Assembly: GCA_034670405.1 (NCBI GenBank)
Contig: JAXDDX010000049.1
Location: 186,001 to 250,000 of the forward strand
Source: Hoplostethus atlanticus
Lineage: Eukaryota; Chordata; Actinopteri; Trachichthyiformes; Trachichthyidae
Length of the DNA stretch: 64,000 nt
Reading direction: 5' to 3'
Part shown: one piece after another, positions 1 through 11,963 of the stretch
Position numbering within the stretch: position 1 is the stretch's first letter
Layout of the letters: each line of letters opens with the position of its first letter
Position numbers and translations under genes: made by a program
The notes under the pieces: generated by a model
Databases searched by the model: none
What the model was told of the DNA's origin: nothing
Seen by the model: only the letters and a program-made list of their open reading frames with translations

Positions 1-1605
1 GAAGGTTGGACCAGCTGGGGGTAAATCATTGCAGGGATCAGGGTGGGCCAATAGGTGATGGAGAAACACATTTGGGGGTAGAGGAAGTATGAGGAGAGAG
101 GGTGGGATGATTTGGTTACTTTGACCCCATCCTTCTGAGGCACCCCAGCCCATGGGCTAATCCTTTCCCTGACCTGGCTTTTAGAGCTGTCATTGCGTCA
201 AAGCCCATCTCAGCCCCTGGTGTGAAGGGACCTCCCAGACAAGGGTGGGATAGGGCAGCTCCCCCAGCATCACTGCTACCCCTCACCCCCTTCTCCAATG
301 GGACCCTTACCCCTGTTCTGCACACCTCTGCCCCTTTACATCCCCCATCCATCCCCCTGTGGTTTCATTCCTTGGCTCCTCTCCTGTCAAGTCCACTACA
401 GCTTGATAATTCTGACAGCCTCATGTTTCCTCAGAAAGGGAAGAAAAAAAAAAAGACACAGTTGTTGTTCACAGGTTGGCTCGTTGGAGTTGAAGTTTTT
501 GGTTTTCTCTTTGGCAGCACAGATTGGGTTTGTGTTATGCACTTCCTGGCTAATTATGAGAAAAAGCTTTGTGCTCCAGCAGTAATCGTTCTCAATAGCC
601 TCCGTGTGCCCAAGTAGGTTTAGAGCAGACTTAATATTTGTGTGAGAGATTGAATTTGCAGATGGATGGAAATAATATTTAGTTTTGTTCCACCTCAGAC
701 AATTTTTGGTTCAGAAATACTCAAAAATGACAACATTATATTTCTATTTCAAATTTGTATTTATTTTGCGGCTGGTTTTTGTGACCAGTAGCTTTCATTG
801 TCATTGGAATACATAGAATCTACCAATATGTTTAATAAACTATGAGGGCTTTAGTTGATTCTCATCCTTTTTCTCCTTCCTACGTCAGGCTAACTTGCTA
901 CTTAAGGAACTCCTCATTTCTGTACAAATTATTTTTCAAGGCCACATTGCTCAGTGGCGGATTCCCTTCATCATCATCTCTCTCACTCTCTCTGTCTTTT
1001 TCTCTCACTTTATTTTTCTCTCTCTTTCTTTTTCTCTCTCTCTCTCGTTCCCCCACTCTCTCTCTCCTTAAGGAGTTGGGCATTAGCAGTGAGCCTTGCG
1101 TAATCCTCCTAATATGAACCATATTGATGAGTGGCAGACAGGGGGAGTGAATAGGGCAGGACTGGGTCCCAGGATGTCTGGGTGTCTGGGACGCTCACTG
1201 AAATGTCTCCTTATTCCAGGAATGGGACAGACCAATTTCCCAGGGATAAATTGGGCCAAGTCCAAAAAATGGGATTTCAGAGGTGTGGTTCCAGGATTGT
1301 TAACGTGGAATGTTCAAGAAGGGGGTTAAGTTTCTTGGTCAGAGGTTGCAGAGGTGATTTGGGCCTTATTATAATTGCTCTGACCCATTTTACTGTAAAG
1401 AAGAAAATTGTCTTTGTCCAACTGTTGGAGACAGTCTGGTATGGTGGAGATCTCTACAGGTTGGGGTAGCCTCCAGGGTAGGATAACACAGAAGCTTCTT
1501 TGTCAGCCCCATTAGATCACCTCAATCCAGCTCTGTGTGATGTCACTGTTCTATGTAAAGGCATGCACAGCACAAGACTCTTTCATGTTCACATTAAATA
1601 AAAGC

Positions 1606-1683
1606 CTTATTTTATTTTATTTTATTTTATTTTATTTTATTTTATTTTATTTTATTTTATTTTATTTTATTTTATTTTATTTT
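1606..1683. repeat. (TTTTA)n pentanucleotide microsatellite
   Basis: About 15 uninterrupted TTTTA units. Confidence 0.97.
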
Positions 1684-2253
1684 GGCTGTTCAGTCCAGCA
1701 CTGTATAATATGCAAGGGTTTTTGCTATAGTTTGCTTTGGCAAAAGATATGCAGCACTTGGTGATGAGTCATCAGTGCTAAATTGGAGAAGCTCTTCACT
1801 TTTTGATGTGTCAACATCACTGCAACTCAGACTGCTTGTATGTGTCATCAATGCAAGACAAACTTATGAGTGACTGTCTATAACAACACAGATGCTTCCT
1901 ATCAATGCATGCATTTGCCATTGAAGAATTCTCCTCTGTATCACAGTACTAAACATAGTCTAAACATGTAGCATTGGAGTGCACTCATTCATAAGAAATG
2001 GCTGTGAATTTCATAGCATTGAAACCTCAAATGCATGTCAGCTGTCACACGGACAAAAGGTGTATTGCCCTATTTGTTGTTCTTGCAGGCTCAATCTAAG
2101 AAATGTCCTCAACTTCCTTAGATTTATCTGCTCCTCTCATGTGGGCTCTCTTAGCCAAGAACAACAAGCAGCTACAGAACGGAAACGCATGCATATGCAT
2201 GCTCACATACATGCCTGGTGCTCACATCAATGAAAGTGCACACAAGCGTGCGC

Positions 2254-2268
2254 ACGCACACACACACG

Positions 2269-2327
<59 letters not shown>
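2254..2327. repeat. (CA)n microsatellite
   Basis: Imperfect CA/CG start followed by a pure CA tract of over 50 bp. Confidence 0.97.
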
Positions 2328-2330
<3 letters not shown>

Positions 2331-2649
2331 CAATGAGGACTGTGTTCAATGAACACAGACCCACACTAACACACTTCTCTTGCTTGCAAGCACACACATT
2401 CACACATACTTCTTAGTGCAATCAGCTGGTGCTATCAAAAACACCTTTGAAAGGCATATTACAGTGCTTTGTGCCTGACTTTGACAGTGAAGCAAGATAA
2501 AGCCTCTATTCTTACAGGGGCCTTGAGAAGAATGTCTGGATGCACAGAGATGGAAGCAGTCGTGATGAAATCACGTGACACCTTGTTTGCCACTGGTCCT
2601 TCGGAGAATGAGTGACATATGAATCAACAGTTGTAGGTGTAACTGCAGT

Positions 2650-4118
2650 TCTGTGAATTCTTGCTGATCGCCAGAGGCAGTGCTTAATACTGGATATATC
2701 CATCTTGCTCATGTGCGGGTCAAATGTTTATGCTAACAGGTCAAGTGTAGAATGATGTAGGGTAGCAATGCATTCCCCCGTATTTAAGCCCTGTCATCCT
2801 GAAGTCTGTCCCTACAGAATGTTCTCGCTAAGATTACGAGTGACAGAGAACTCTGGCAGCCATCCAGAATTCATAAACCATAGATTCATCCATACCTCTT
2901 GTTATATTTCATGCTTCCTGGATGGCAGAGGCAGTGCTTAACAATGGATGACTATTACCAATGAGGAGGAATCAAGGTGGGGGGCAAGCTACCTGGCTCC
3001 TCTGTGTCTGAGGCAACCAGCTGTATAGGAGTACAGTGACATTGATGAGGTTGCTCAGAGGGCCATAGAGCTGGTGATGAGAGCGACTGCTATCATGTTC
3101 TTGAGGAGCCCTCTGCCTAGGCAAGGGTGTATGCTTCCTTCCAGGCTAGCAAACTGCTGTCTAGTTTGATTTGCCTGGATGCTATGCTCCAAGGCTTTCT
3201 GTGCTGTGGGGCCAAACATCTCACCTGGGAACACAAGGAAAGTCTCCAACAGGGGAGTTCCAGCTGGCCATACCTGGAGGTAGATCAGGGTCTCTTGACG
3301 TAAGTCTGCCAAGTTACTTTTCCATAAAAGCAAAAGCCTGCATCAAGGAGACACTCAAGGCCTGCAGGGACTGGGACAGGGTGAGGGAGCTACCGATGCA
3401 GCCCGTGTGAGCAGCAACTCATAACTTCTTGTATGCAGGTTGTCAACAATATAACCAGGGACAGCAGACTTCAGGCCTTAAGAACTCATCTGGGGAGACA
3501 ATTAAGGAGGCCTCTACTGTAGACATACGGTTCAGCATCTTGCATGGAAGCAAAGGCTTTGCTGTCACTGGTGTGGTGAAAGAAGGATCTGGGGTCTGGC
3601 CAGCACCTTTGAAGCTCCTCAATGCAAGGTTTTTAGGACAGCACTTTGAAGGAAGAAGGTGGTGGAACTTGCTTAAAGAAGGCACTTGAAGTAGACTGCT
3701 AATTGCAGTGCTGGCTGAGGTGCAATTGTTAGCCTGGGTGCTAACAGAATGCCAGCAAAAACACTGCTCTGTCAGGAGGGGAAAGGGATAAGCAGCTGGA
3801 GTTGGCCAGTTGCAGCCTCTGGAGGCAAAAAACAGCTTCAACCAGTGGTTATTACGCTGCAAGTGACAAGCCATCATCTACTTCAAAGCTGCAGGGAGAG
3901 CATTATCTTGACTCAAACTGTAATTGTGAATTACCTGCGAGAAGATAAAATGGACGGACCTCAGGATGATTGGGGCTTATCTACAAGGGAGGGCCTTGCT
4001 GCCCTCCATCATCCTAGGTCTGTCCATTTTATCTTTGTTGGTATAAATGCTCAACCTGCACATACGCAGGATGGATAATGTCCGGTGTTAAGCATTGCCT
4101 CTGGCGGTCAGAGAATGA
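2650..4118 (-). mobile_element. inverted-repeat-bounded mobile element, possibly DIRS-like
   Basis: The left end (about 2650-2740) and the reverse complement of the right end (about 4035-4118) match closely. Both contain GCCAGAGGCA[A/G]TGCTTAA, then a TATCCATC[T/C]TGC block, then a TTTAT[G/A]C block. A partial third copy of the terminal motif lies at 2925-2942. The interior has two moderately long minus-strand frames (3055-3333 and 3443-3877), one containing EMFGPTAQKALEHS. Terminal inverted repeats with a gag-like interior suggest a DIRS-type retroelement remnant or a non-autonomous derivative. The inverted repeats are visible; the class is inference. No tyrosine recombinase or reverse transcriptase is present, so this copy is defective. 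Confidence 0.5.
3944..4034. repeat. long hairpin inside the inverted-repeat element
   Basis: Arms 3944-3970 (GATAAAATGGACGGACC...) and 4009-4034 (...GGTCTGTCCATTTTATC) pair over about 25 bases with few mismatches. A smaller inner stem (GAGGGC / GCCCTC) lies within the 38-nt loop. Confidence 0.8.
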
Positions 4119-5593
4119 AATAGAGCTACATGCCAACAGGACCACCTTCTTACTTGAGTGGATAGAATATATGCAATATTTGTGAAATGAATGAGCGTAT
4201 TCTACACGTGATATTGGTTCTGCTTTTCATAAAACATCAGCATCAAAACACCTGGAAGATTTTCTAATTTTATATTGATATTGATGTTGAAGATCCCCAG
4301 AACCTTTGACTTGCACTCTGACTCAAAAATAGGGCTCAAAGATGCTCACAAAACTCTGCTGTTTGAATTGACTTGTAGACTGCCAAACTGACTTTGTGAG
4401 CAAATCTGAACTGGAACGGGGCTAAGATGTCCATCGCAGCATACTATTAACAACACACACATCTCTCTCACTGGAGGGAGGGGATGGGAGTGAGGGAGAG
4501 AGTATGTGTGTGCTTCTAGTAGTGTGTGTGTGTGCTTGCAGTAGTGCTTCAGGACAGTCCTGATTGAGAGACTGGCTTTAGTGAAGTCACATTTGTCCCT
4601 CTCTTTCCATCCTATGTATCTTCATTAAAGAATATGATTTTGTACCTATAGTCCCCAGCAGCCTCCCATCCTGTATATACCACCTCTCTAGACACTATTT
4701 GAGTAATCTGTGTTCTTTTCCCTTCATCTTATTTTTCCATTTTCTCTCTCTCCCTCTCACTTGTTCTCTATTTTTTTCTTTTCTCTGTAATTTTTGCTCT
4801 CTCTATATTTCTCCATGTATTATTTTGCTCTTCCCTCCCTCCCCTTCTATCTCCCTCTCGCTCTGTTCCAGCCATTTGCCTCTTCTGACATGGCCGTGTC
4901 TATCAGCGAGGCCTGACCAAGCAAGCCATTTGTGTCTTTGTGTATACGTAGTGCCTAGTGTATGTCCAAATCTCTCTGCGCCCATTATCAAATCCAAAAA
5001 GGAAACGATGGTGCTAGTTCATCACAAAGCCCATCTCTGTTTCTCTTTTCTGTCTCCCGCTTGTCTGTCTTTGCTCTTTTCTAGGATCAAGTCTCCCTCA
5101 GCTTGCCTTTTCCAGGGGCTAAACTAATTCAATTAAAGGGGGGGATATTTGAGCACAGACCAGAGTTGCACCAGCCTGTGCAAAGACTGCAGAACAGAAC
5201 AGAACATAGCATAGCGTTGTGTGTCAGGTCAAACATCCTGTGTTGATAATAAAAAACTCACACCTGTCTTGTCCAGACACTAATTTTGCCCTGGGGAACA
5301 TCATTTTTAGCTGATTTTTAGGTCCATTGGTTTTTATATCTGGGACGGTGAGGCCAACTTGAACCCTGCATCCTTTCATCTGCAGGGGGGTGTGAATAGT
5401 GACCAAGCACTTAGGAAGGAAAGGAGATGAGGGGAAAAACAAAAAGCATAAACCATAGTCTGAACTGCCACGGTAAAAAATGTCTTTTTTTGTTGTAAAT
5501 CTTTTGACACATTTCGAAACGCTGCTGCAAGTTGTGCAGACTTTTCTTTTTTTTGTTTCTGTTTGTGCCTGAATCACAGAAGACATACAGATG

Positions 5594-5595
<2 letters not shown>

Positions 5596-5629
<34 letters not shown>
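5596..5629. repeat. (CA)n microsatellite
   Basis: Pure CA tract, about 17 units. Confidence 0.95.
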
Positions 5630-5631
<2 letters not shown>

Positions 5632-6663
5632 AGCACCCTTCAGTCTAGTCTGCACATCGATGACACGACGAGCATGTGTGCTTCTCTCTTTAAAAGTATC
5701 TTTAACATGTATTCAGGTGTGCTCGTTCACCAGTGTGCCCGATCCCAAGCTAACACAGCTGCAGTTGATCGATGTGTGGAAGGAGCGCCCCGGCCGTGGC
5801 CCCGGCCAATCACCTAAAAAGATTCATTTTCGCACTCATTAAACGTTATGGCTTCCCCTGCGCAGTTAAGATCCTCTCAGTTTGACTGCTGACTGTAGGT
5901 GGAAAAGAAAAGGAGGAAGAAGAGAAGAGACGAGAGGAGAGGAGGAGGGAGAGACAGGGCAGACAGTGCTTTGGCCTTGGGTGAACCCCTTGTCGTAGCA
6001 ATACAATGTCTGCTGGTGCTGCAGCACACTAATACTGGGGACTGTTGGACTGTAGTGGCAACGGTGGTTTATGTGTGTTCCTGATTAAGGCCATAGTCAA
6101 CATGCATTGTGCTGCAAATAACAAAAGTATTGTGTAAGTGTGTGTGTGTAATGGGTATATTAATCCACATATGCTCTGGTACTGTACAATACAGCATCCT
6201 TGCGTGCTGCGTTTACAGCAATGCAGAAGGCATTCCAAAATTAAGTCTAGTTGATGGTCCACATGAAATGATCTATGACTAACCTATTGGTCCTATTTAC
6301 TAATATCACTTCTGCCATTCCTATCCCTTTATGAATTGCATGGCATAGGGCAGAGCTCACTCATTTAGTGTATTGTGCTGTGTGAGCGATGTTGATTTCA
6401 AAGTTCCTAGCTTGCCTTGCCAGTAATGAGACTGCAGTGATTTTTGGAGCTTTTAAGCTGTATAATTTTTCTTTCTGCCATCTTGTTTTTGGCCTTCACG
6501 ATGCCATATTGGGTTTCACATCATGAAAGTAGTGCTGGAATTTCATTGTCAATGTTTATTTGGGTCTTAAATGACTTCTCAGTGTGGGGGCAGAAAAGGC
6601 AGCATGTGTGCATATGAGCCCTCACTGTATACAGCCTCTGATGTCTGAACACACACATATACA

Positions 6664-6706
<43 letters not shown>
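6664..6706. repeat. (CA)n microsatellite
   Basis: Pure CA tract, about 21 units. Confidence 0.95.
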
Positions 6707-7404
6707 GCAAGCATGCAAGCATAGACATACACACACACGCTCAACCATACACTTAAGCACATTCTGTAGTAATAGATTGTGTAAATAGGTAGTTATACTC
6801 AAAAGTACAATGATGTTCTTAACAAACGTCTCTTGTGCACAGTAGTGAAAACATGTGATCCGACAAAATAATCCGATAAAATGGTTTTCCAGCATGAGCG
6901 TAACGACACATCAGCACATCAGGAGCATGAGTATATTTTGAAAGTGTTTGAGCCCGTTCTTGCGCTTCTCATTGATTGGTCCGTAAGTTGATTGGTCACG
7001 AAAGTGAAATGGATTCTCCTTTAAAATGATAATTACCTGTCATTCAAACAAAGGGAATGTTACAACTTTTTACCAAGCCATGGAAATTAAATGGAAATTG
7101 TGGCGTGTGCAGGAAAATGGATGTAAACCAGACAACAGCCAATACAATCATGAGAATGGAATTCACAAACGTTAAGGAAGTAAGAAATGTATTAAAGTTG
7201 TAGTTTTTATGACAGCAATACAAACGCTGCACGGTTGAATCAAAATTACAATGTAAACAAAGCTTACCTTTGGAAAATTCCTCAGTATATATTTGCTCTT
7301 TTTCTACTTTATTTTTCTGTGACTATGACCTTGTGAAACACTTCCCAACAATACAGGTATTTACTATGTTTTTTATACCTTTCTCTCTACTCTCTTGTGT
7401 GTAG

Positions 7405-7533
7405 GGATGTGGTGCCCCATGCTGTATATACCTACCAGGTCCAGACCATATCCAGTCAGAGTGAGACTGAGCCCTCTCCACCACTGGTGCACGAACTGGG
7501 GGCACCCTACTGTGGAGATGGACACATCCAGAG
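7405..7533 (+). CDS. pappa: pappalysin-1 exon (YTYQVQT / CGDG segment)
   Basis: The acceptor is ttgtgtgtag and the donor is gag|gtaaca. The exon enters with one base completing a codon and leaves with two, reading 42 full codons beginning [14 protein letters not shown] and ending [13 protein letters not shown]. Human PAPP-A has the same order ([23 protein letters not shown]). The segment joins a fibronectin/beta-sandwich-like stretch to the first half of a CGDG cysteine repeat. A (CA)n tract begins four bases after the donor GT. Confidence 0.93.
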
Positions 7534-7573
<40 letters not shown>

Positions 7574-10500
7574 ACTGCCTGCACAAATACATGCATTCAA
7601 ATGCATGCACACAAACACTTGAGTGTGGTCCACTGAAGGGTAATGAAACATTTCCAGAATAATCTTTACTCCTAATATGTTTTATTTGAGATTTATCAGT
7701 GTATGGGTATTTTCTAAGTACCACCTCCCTATGTTTTAGCTCCAAAGGAGAGGAATGCGATGATATGAACTCCATGAATGGGGATGGCTGCTCCAGCCAG
7801 TGCAAGAAGGAGCCCTTCTTCAACTGTGTTGGTAAGTCACATGAGCAGAGATATAGTCTTAATGAGGAATGCTTGCGACCTGAAGGTCACTAGTTTGAGC
7901 CCCCGAACTACCGTCTGGGAAAGTCTTGACGAGAGAAGAGAATGAGTACTGAGTGCCTTTGATCAACGTACTTAACCCCTGACTGCTCTGTGGCCAAAAG
8001 TAGAAGACCGTGGTTGTAGTAGTTCACTGTGAATGTATGAAAGTGTATGAGTATGTAGCAGTTATCCAGGGTTAATACAGTTAAATAACAATCCTGTGAA
8101 TGTAAACAGGATAGAATACAATAGAATAGAATAGAATAGACAAGACATAACCAATTCAGCGTTTTTTCCATTTTGACTGATTTCTTGTCAAAAGAAAAAC
8201 AGTTTACACAATGACAAAAAATAACTATGAGGTAACACATCACATATGTGGCACATTTTTTTAAAAATCAAATCCATTACCTCAACAATATACTAGTGGA
8301 GGCCGATAAGCCTCTAAACATATTTTACTGGTGAGTCTCAGGCCAGAAATGACATTTGAAATGGCATCTAAATGTTAAATGGGACCTTTGTCAAGTTTAG
8401 ATCTGAACACCTGTTTTTACACAACATTAGTCCTCTTGGTGGCATCATGTTATTGGCTTTTTGGATTTTGATTGATTCTTGGTGTTGTTCCAGTAAGACA
8501 GAGGCTTTAATGCGTTTCACTGAGCTGCTCTGTGAATGAAAAGAGCCAAACTTTTCTGATTTGACATCTGTGTGTGTCTTTTGTCCAAATGCTTAATGCC
8601 TTTCTCATAACAGGCAAAATGTCATTGGATATCATAATCACTTTGACCTCCTGTAAAAAAGTCTGGAAATCATTATGTTAAAAACGGGTGCGTCAACAAA
8701 TTTATATGTTTGTTTTATGAATAGATGGATGGTTTCCTGTCCACCTCTCCTCCTGCCTGCCACTCATTTTGCCCCCTGTCATGCATGCATACACTCTGCT
8801 TTTCACACAATAACGTGATATATCATAAGTGATTTGTTTTCAACAAGAATGTGTGTGTGTGTGTGTGTCTGTGCACGTGCACGCATGTACATGTGCATGC
8901 ATGTGTGTGAGCCTGTGTGAAGTGGCCACTTAATCCCTGTCAGATTGCTGGATGACTGCATTGGCTGGGCTGTTTTTCCACCAACTGCAATGCTCAGTGA
9001 GTGTGTGTGTGTGTGTGTGTGTTAGTGTGTGCATGTGTGTGCGTGTGTGTCTGACACTGCCTGACATAGTTGTAGTTTTTGCACAGAAATTGGACACTAT
9101 AATGACAGGACCTTCTGTCCATCTGTCTGTATGTGTGAGTGAGTGCCTGCTTGTCAGTGAGTTGGATAGAGTGAGAGAGAGAGAGAGTTGGATGGAGAAT
9201 TGACACCGAGTATATAGCAGGGCCAGGGTGCTACAGTCTGGATGAGTTTTAATAGGCTATTCACACGATCGGGCTGAATTATATCTGGATTTGATGAAAT
9301 GGACGAGTTCTTTTCACATGACCCCACCTGGCATTACAATCCCAGTGGCTATGTCTTGATAGGGCTCCAGGCCACAATAAACACAGGTGCAGATAAAGCA
9401 AAAGAATCTGATTTTCTCAAGCTTAATTCCCAAACTAGAGTAGTAGTTTTGGGAAATCAGATTTCACCCTTGGGTGCATTTATACATGTGGTGGATTGTG
9501 GCTCGGGGTGCCGTCTTGATAAAAAACAGGTATAGTGTTATAACTTTCTTTCCTGTCTGTCAGTCTGTCTCCCTCTCTCAACGTCTCTGTTTATCTCCGG
9601 GTCTATTGCTACCTTCACTCTCTTTCTCTTTCATATTCTCTTGGGCTCTACAGTTTATCATCTTTTCCTTCTTGCACTCAACCACCTTTCCAGTCGCTCC
9701 CCCCCCCCCTCCCTCTACCTCTGTCTTCCTGATATAAATAGTATTGCTCTTTCTCTTTTCCCTCGTCTTCTCTTTGTAGCTCCCACTCTCTTACCTATCA
9801 CTCCTGCACCTTTCACAAGCCGCCGTTTGAACTCCCCCCCCCCGTCTCAATCGCTCTCTTTTCCTTCTTCCTTCCCCTCTGTTCCCACTGGGTGAGTGGC
9901 GGGAGCGTATTTTGTATGCCCCCTCAGTAGCCCCTCGTTTCACCATTGCCAGAGCACAAAACTGACTTGAATTTTGGGCCGTGCTGGGGAGCGCTGGAAT
10001 TCCGAGGAGGAGGCCCCGGCCAACTTGGCACGAAATGCCGCCTTTCCCCCCTAACTGGAACCCCACCGGCTGACACTGCTATAGCTGAGAGTTGAGAGCA
10101 ATGAGGCCCAGGCAGCCTCCTCCGCTCTCTTCAACTCTCCTCTTCCAGACTCCTCCAGCCCAGATTCTAGCTTGTTGTGCTCCTATAGCGTCCAGCTCCA
10201 GACCTTAACTCCGGGTGGGATGTCTGGAAAAGCCATACTGCCGTATCCTCCTTTACGGCTTGACTTTGATTCTCTTTCCTTCTTTCTTTCACCCTGTCTC
10301 TCTCTCTCTTACATTTTCTCTCCATCTCTACCTCTTTGTATACCTCCACCCACTCAAGGATTTATTGTTCTCTCTCCTTTTCCTCCTCTCTGTGCACCTC
10401 TTATCCCTTATCCTCCTCTCCCTCTCCATCTTCCAGAGCAATAGAGAAAAGGTTAGAAATGGCAGCCAAAGGGAGGAGGGTCATGTTCTACAGGATAGGG

Positions 10501-11925
10501 GGAGTGGAGGGGGAGAGAGAGAGAGAGGGAAAGAGTGGATGTGTAAAAACTCACCTGTGGGAAGCATACTTTCATATAGGTGTCTCAGGTTGGTGATTTT
10601 CTGCACCTGTTCTCACTTCTAATTATAAAACTTGCTTTTATACCACACTTTAACTTTAGCTGCTTTACTCTTCACTCTTTTCTTGTGTCATTTTTAAAAT
10701 GGCACCTTTTTAAAACCCCAGATCGTGGCTATGTGAGGTTACAACTTATATTGTCTACAGTTTATTGTCTTTTTTTCTGCAGAGGAGCCGAGCATGTGTT
10801 ACTACTACGACGGCGATGGGGTCTGTGAGGACTTTGAGCGGGAGACAGGTGTGAGGGACTGTGGCCTCTACACCCCCAGTGGCTTCCTGGACCAGTGGGC
10901 CTCCACTGTGGAGGTTTCCCATGAGGAGAAGCCCTACTGCTCTGGTGAAGTGGCCGCTGGATACCCTGCTGTTACTAAGGTGAGGCCTTATGCATGCACC
11001 CAAATGAAATGTGAGGGCACTGTTAGTCCTCACTGCTGCTTTTGACGACCTGGAAAACCACAAGCTGTCCCAAATTCATGCATTAGACAAGTCATTGGGG
11101 CTACTGTTTCTTTTTTTCTTTTTTTTTCCGGGGCTACTGTTTCTAATGACGATAGTAGAAAATAGATATGTAGATGTTTTTATTTATTTATTTATATATT
11201 CATCTATGTATTTTTGATGACACCAGCAAATCATTAATGGGACAATGTTATGCTTTTATGATTTCTCAGCCAATATGTGCTTATTAGACAGGTGCTGCCA
11301 GCTAAAAGACCATCTGGTGGTAAACGGTCAAGCATAGTATGGCACAAGTCAGCATTGAGAACTTTAAAGATGTCATGTGCCATCAATTATCGTTCTATTG
11401 AGGCACACGGACATGCTGAATGCCTTTAATCAGTTAAATAGCTGTAACTCTAATCATATTAACATTTCGTATTACCGGCATTATTATCTACACGATTTTG
11501 TGGATGGCACATATTGATATGATGATACAATTCTACAACTTCAAGAAGTCCAAGAAGTTTCAAGAAGTCCTTACTTCAGTAAGTAAATTAAAGTAAATCA
11601 TTGCAAAATGTTGTAGAATTGTATCATCATATGTTCTTTGATTGTGTTGGCCAAGTATTTTTTCATCTTTTTACACAATGAAGATAAATGAGCGCCAATT
11701 TTGCAAAACGTGGAAAACCAGTTAAGTAATTTTGGAGATTGGGGCATTTAATTAGATGTGTCCCAAAGAGGCAGAACTTTGCTGCTCTCATTAAAGTAAT
11801 GCTTACTAAAGATGGGAGAAGAAGCCATTGATTCCACCAAAGCCCCGTGGAGGCATTGATCTGTTGCTGTCGTGAGCCGGAGAAGGGCTGATTGCCCAAA
11901 ACATTAGAGAGAGGCATACATTCAT

Positions 11926-11963
<38 letters not shown>

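Larger units (their letters stand above)
1..7404. other. pappalysin-1 upstream intron (partial)
   Basis: No exon was recognised. It holds pyrimidine-rich runs (950-1070, 4695-5100), a (TTTTA)n microsatellite, several (CA)n tracts and the inverted-repeat-bounded element at about 2650-4118. The open frames here are low-complexity translations. Confidence 0.7.

Noticed and set aside
222-617. 131-codon open frame on the + strand
   Set aside because: Pro/Leu/Ser-rich translation of pyrimidine-rich DNA with no domain and no matching exon structure.
3443-3877. 144-codon minus-strand frame as a gene
   Set aside because: Lies wholly inside the inverted-repeat-bounded mobile element; no host-gene signature.
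1-7404. Further pappalysin exons upstream of 7405
   Set aside because: None of the translations match protease or laminin-G parts; the acceptor at 7405 is therefore the first exon in the window.
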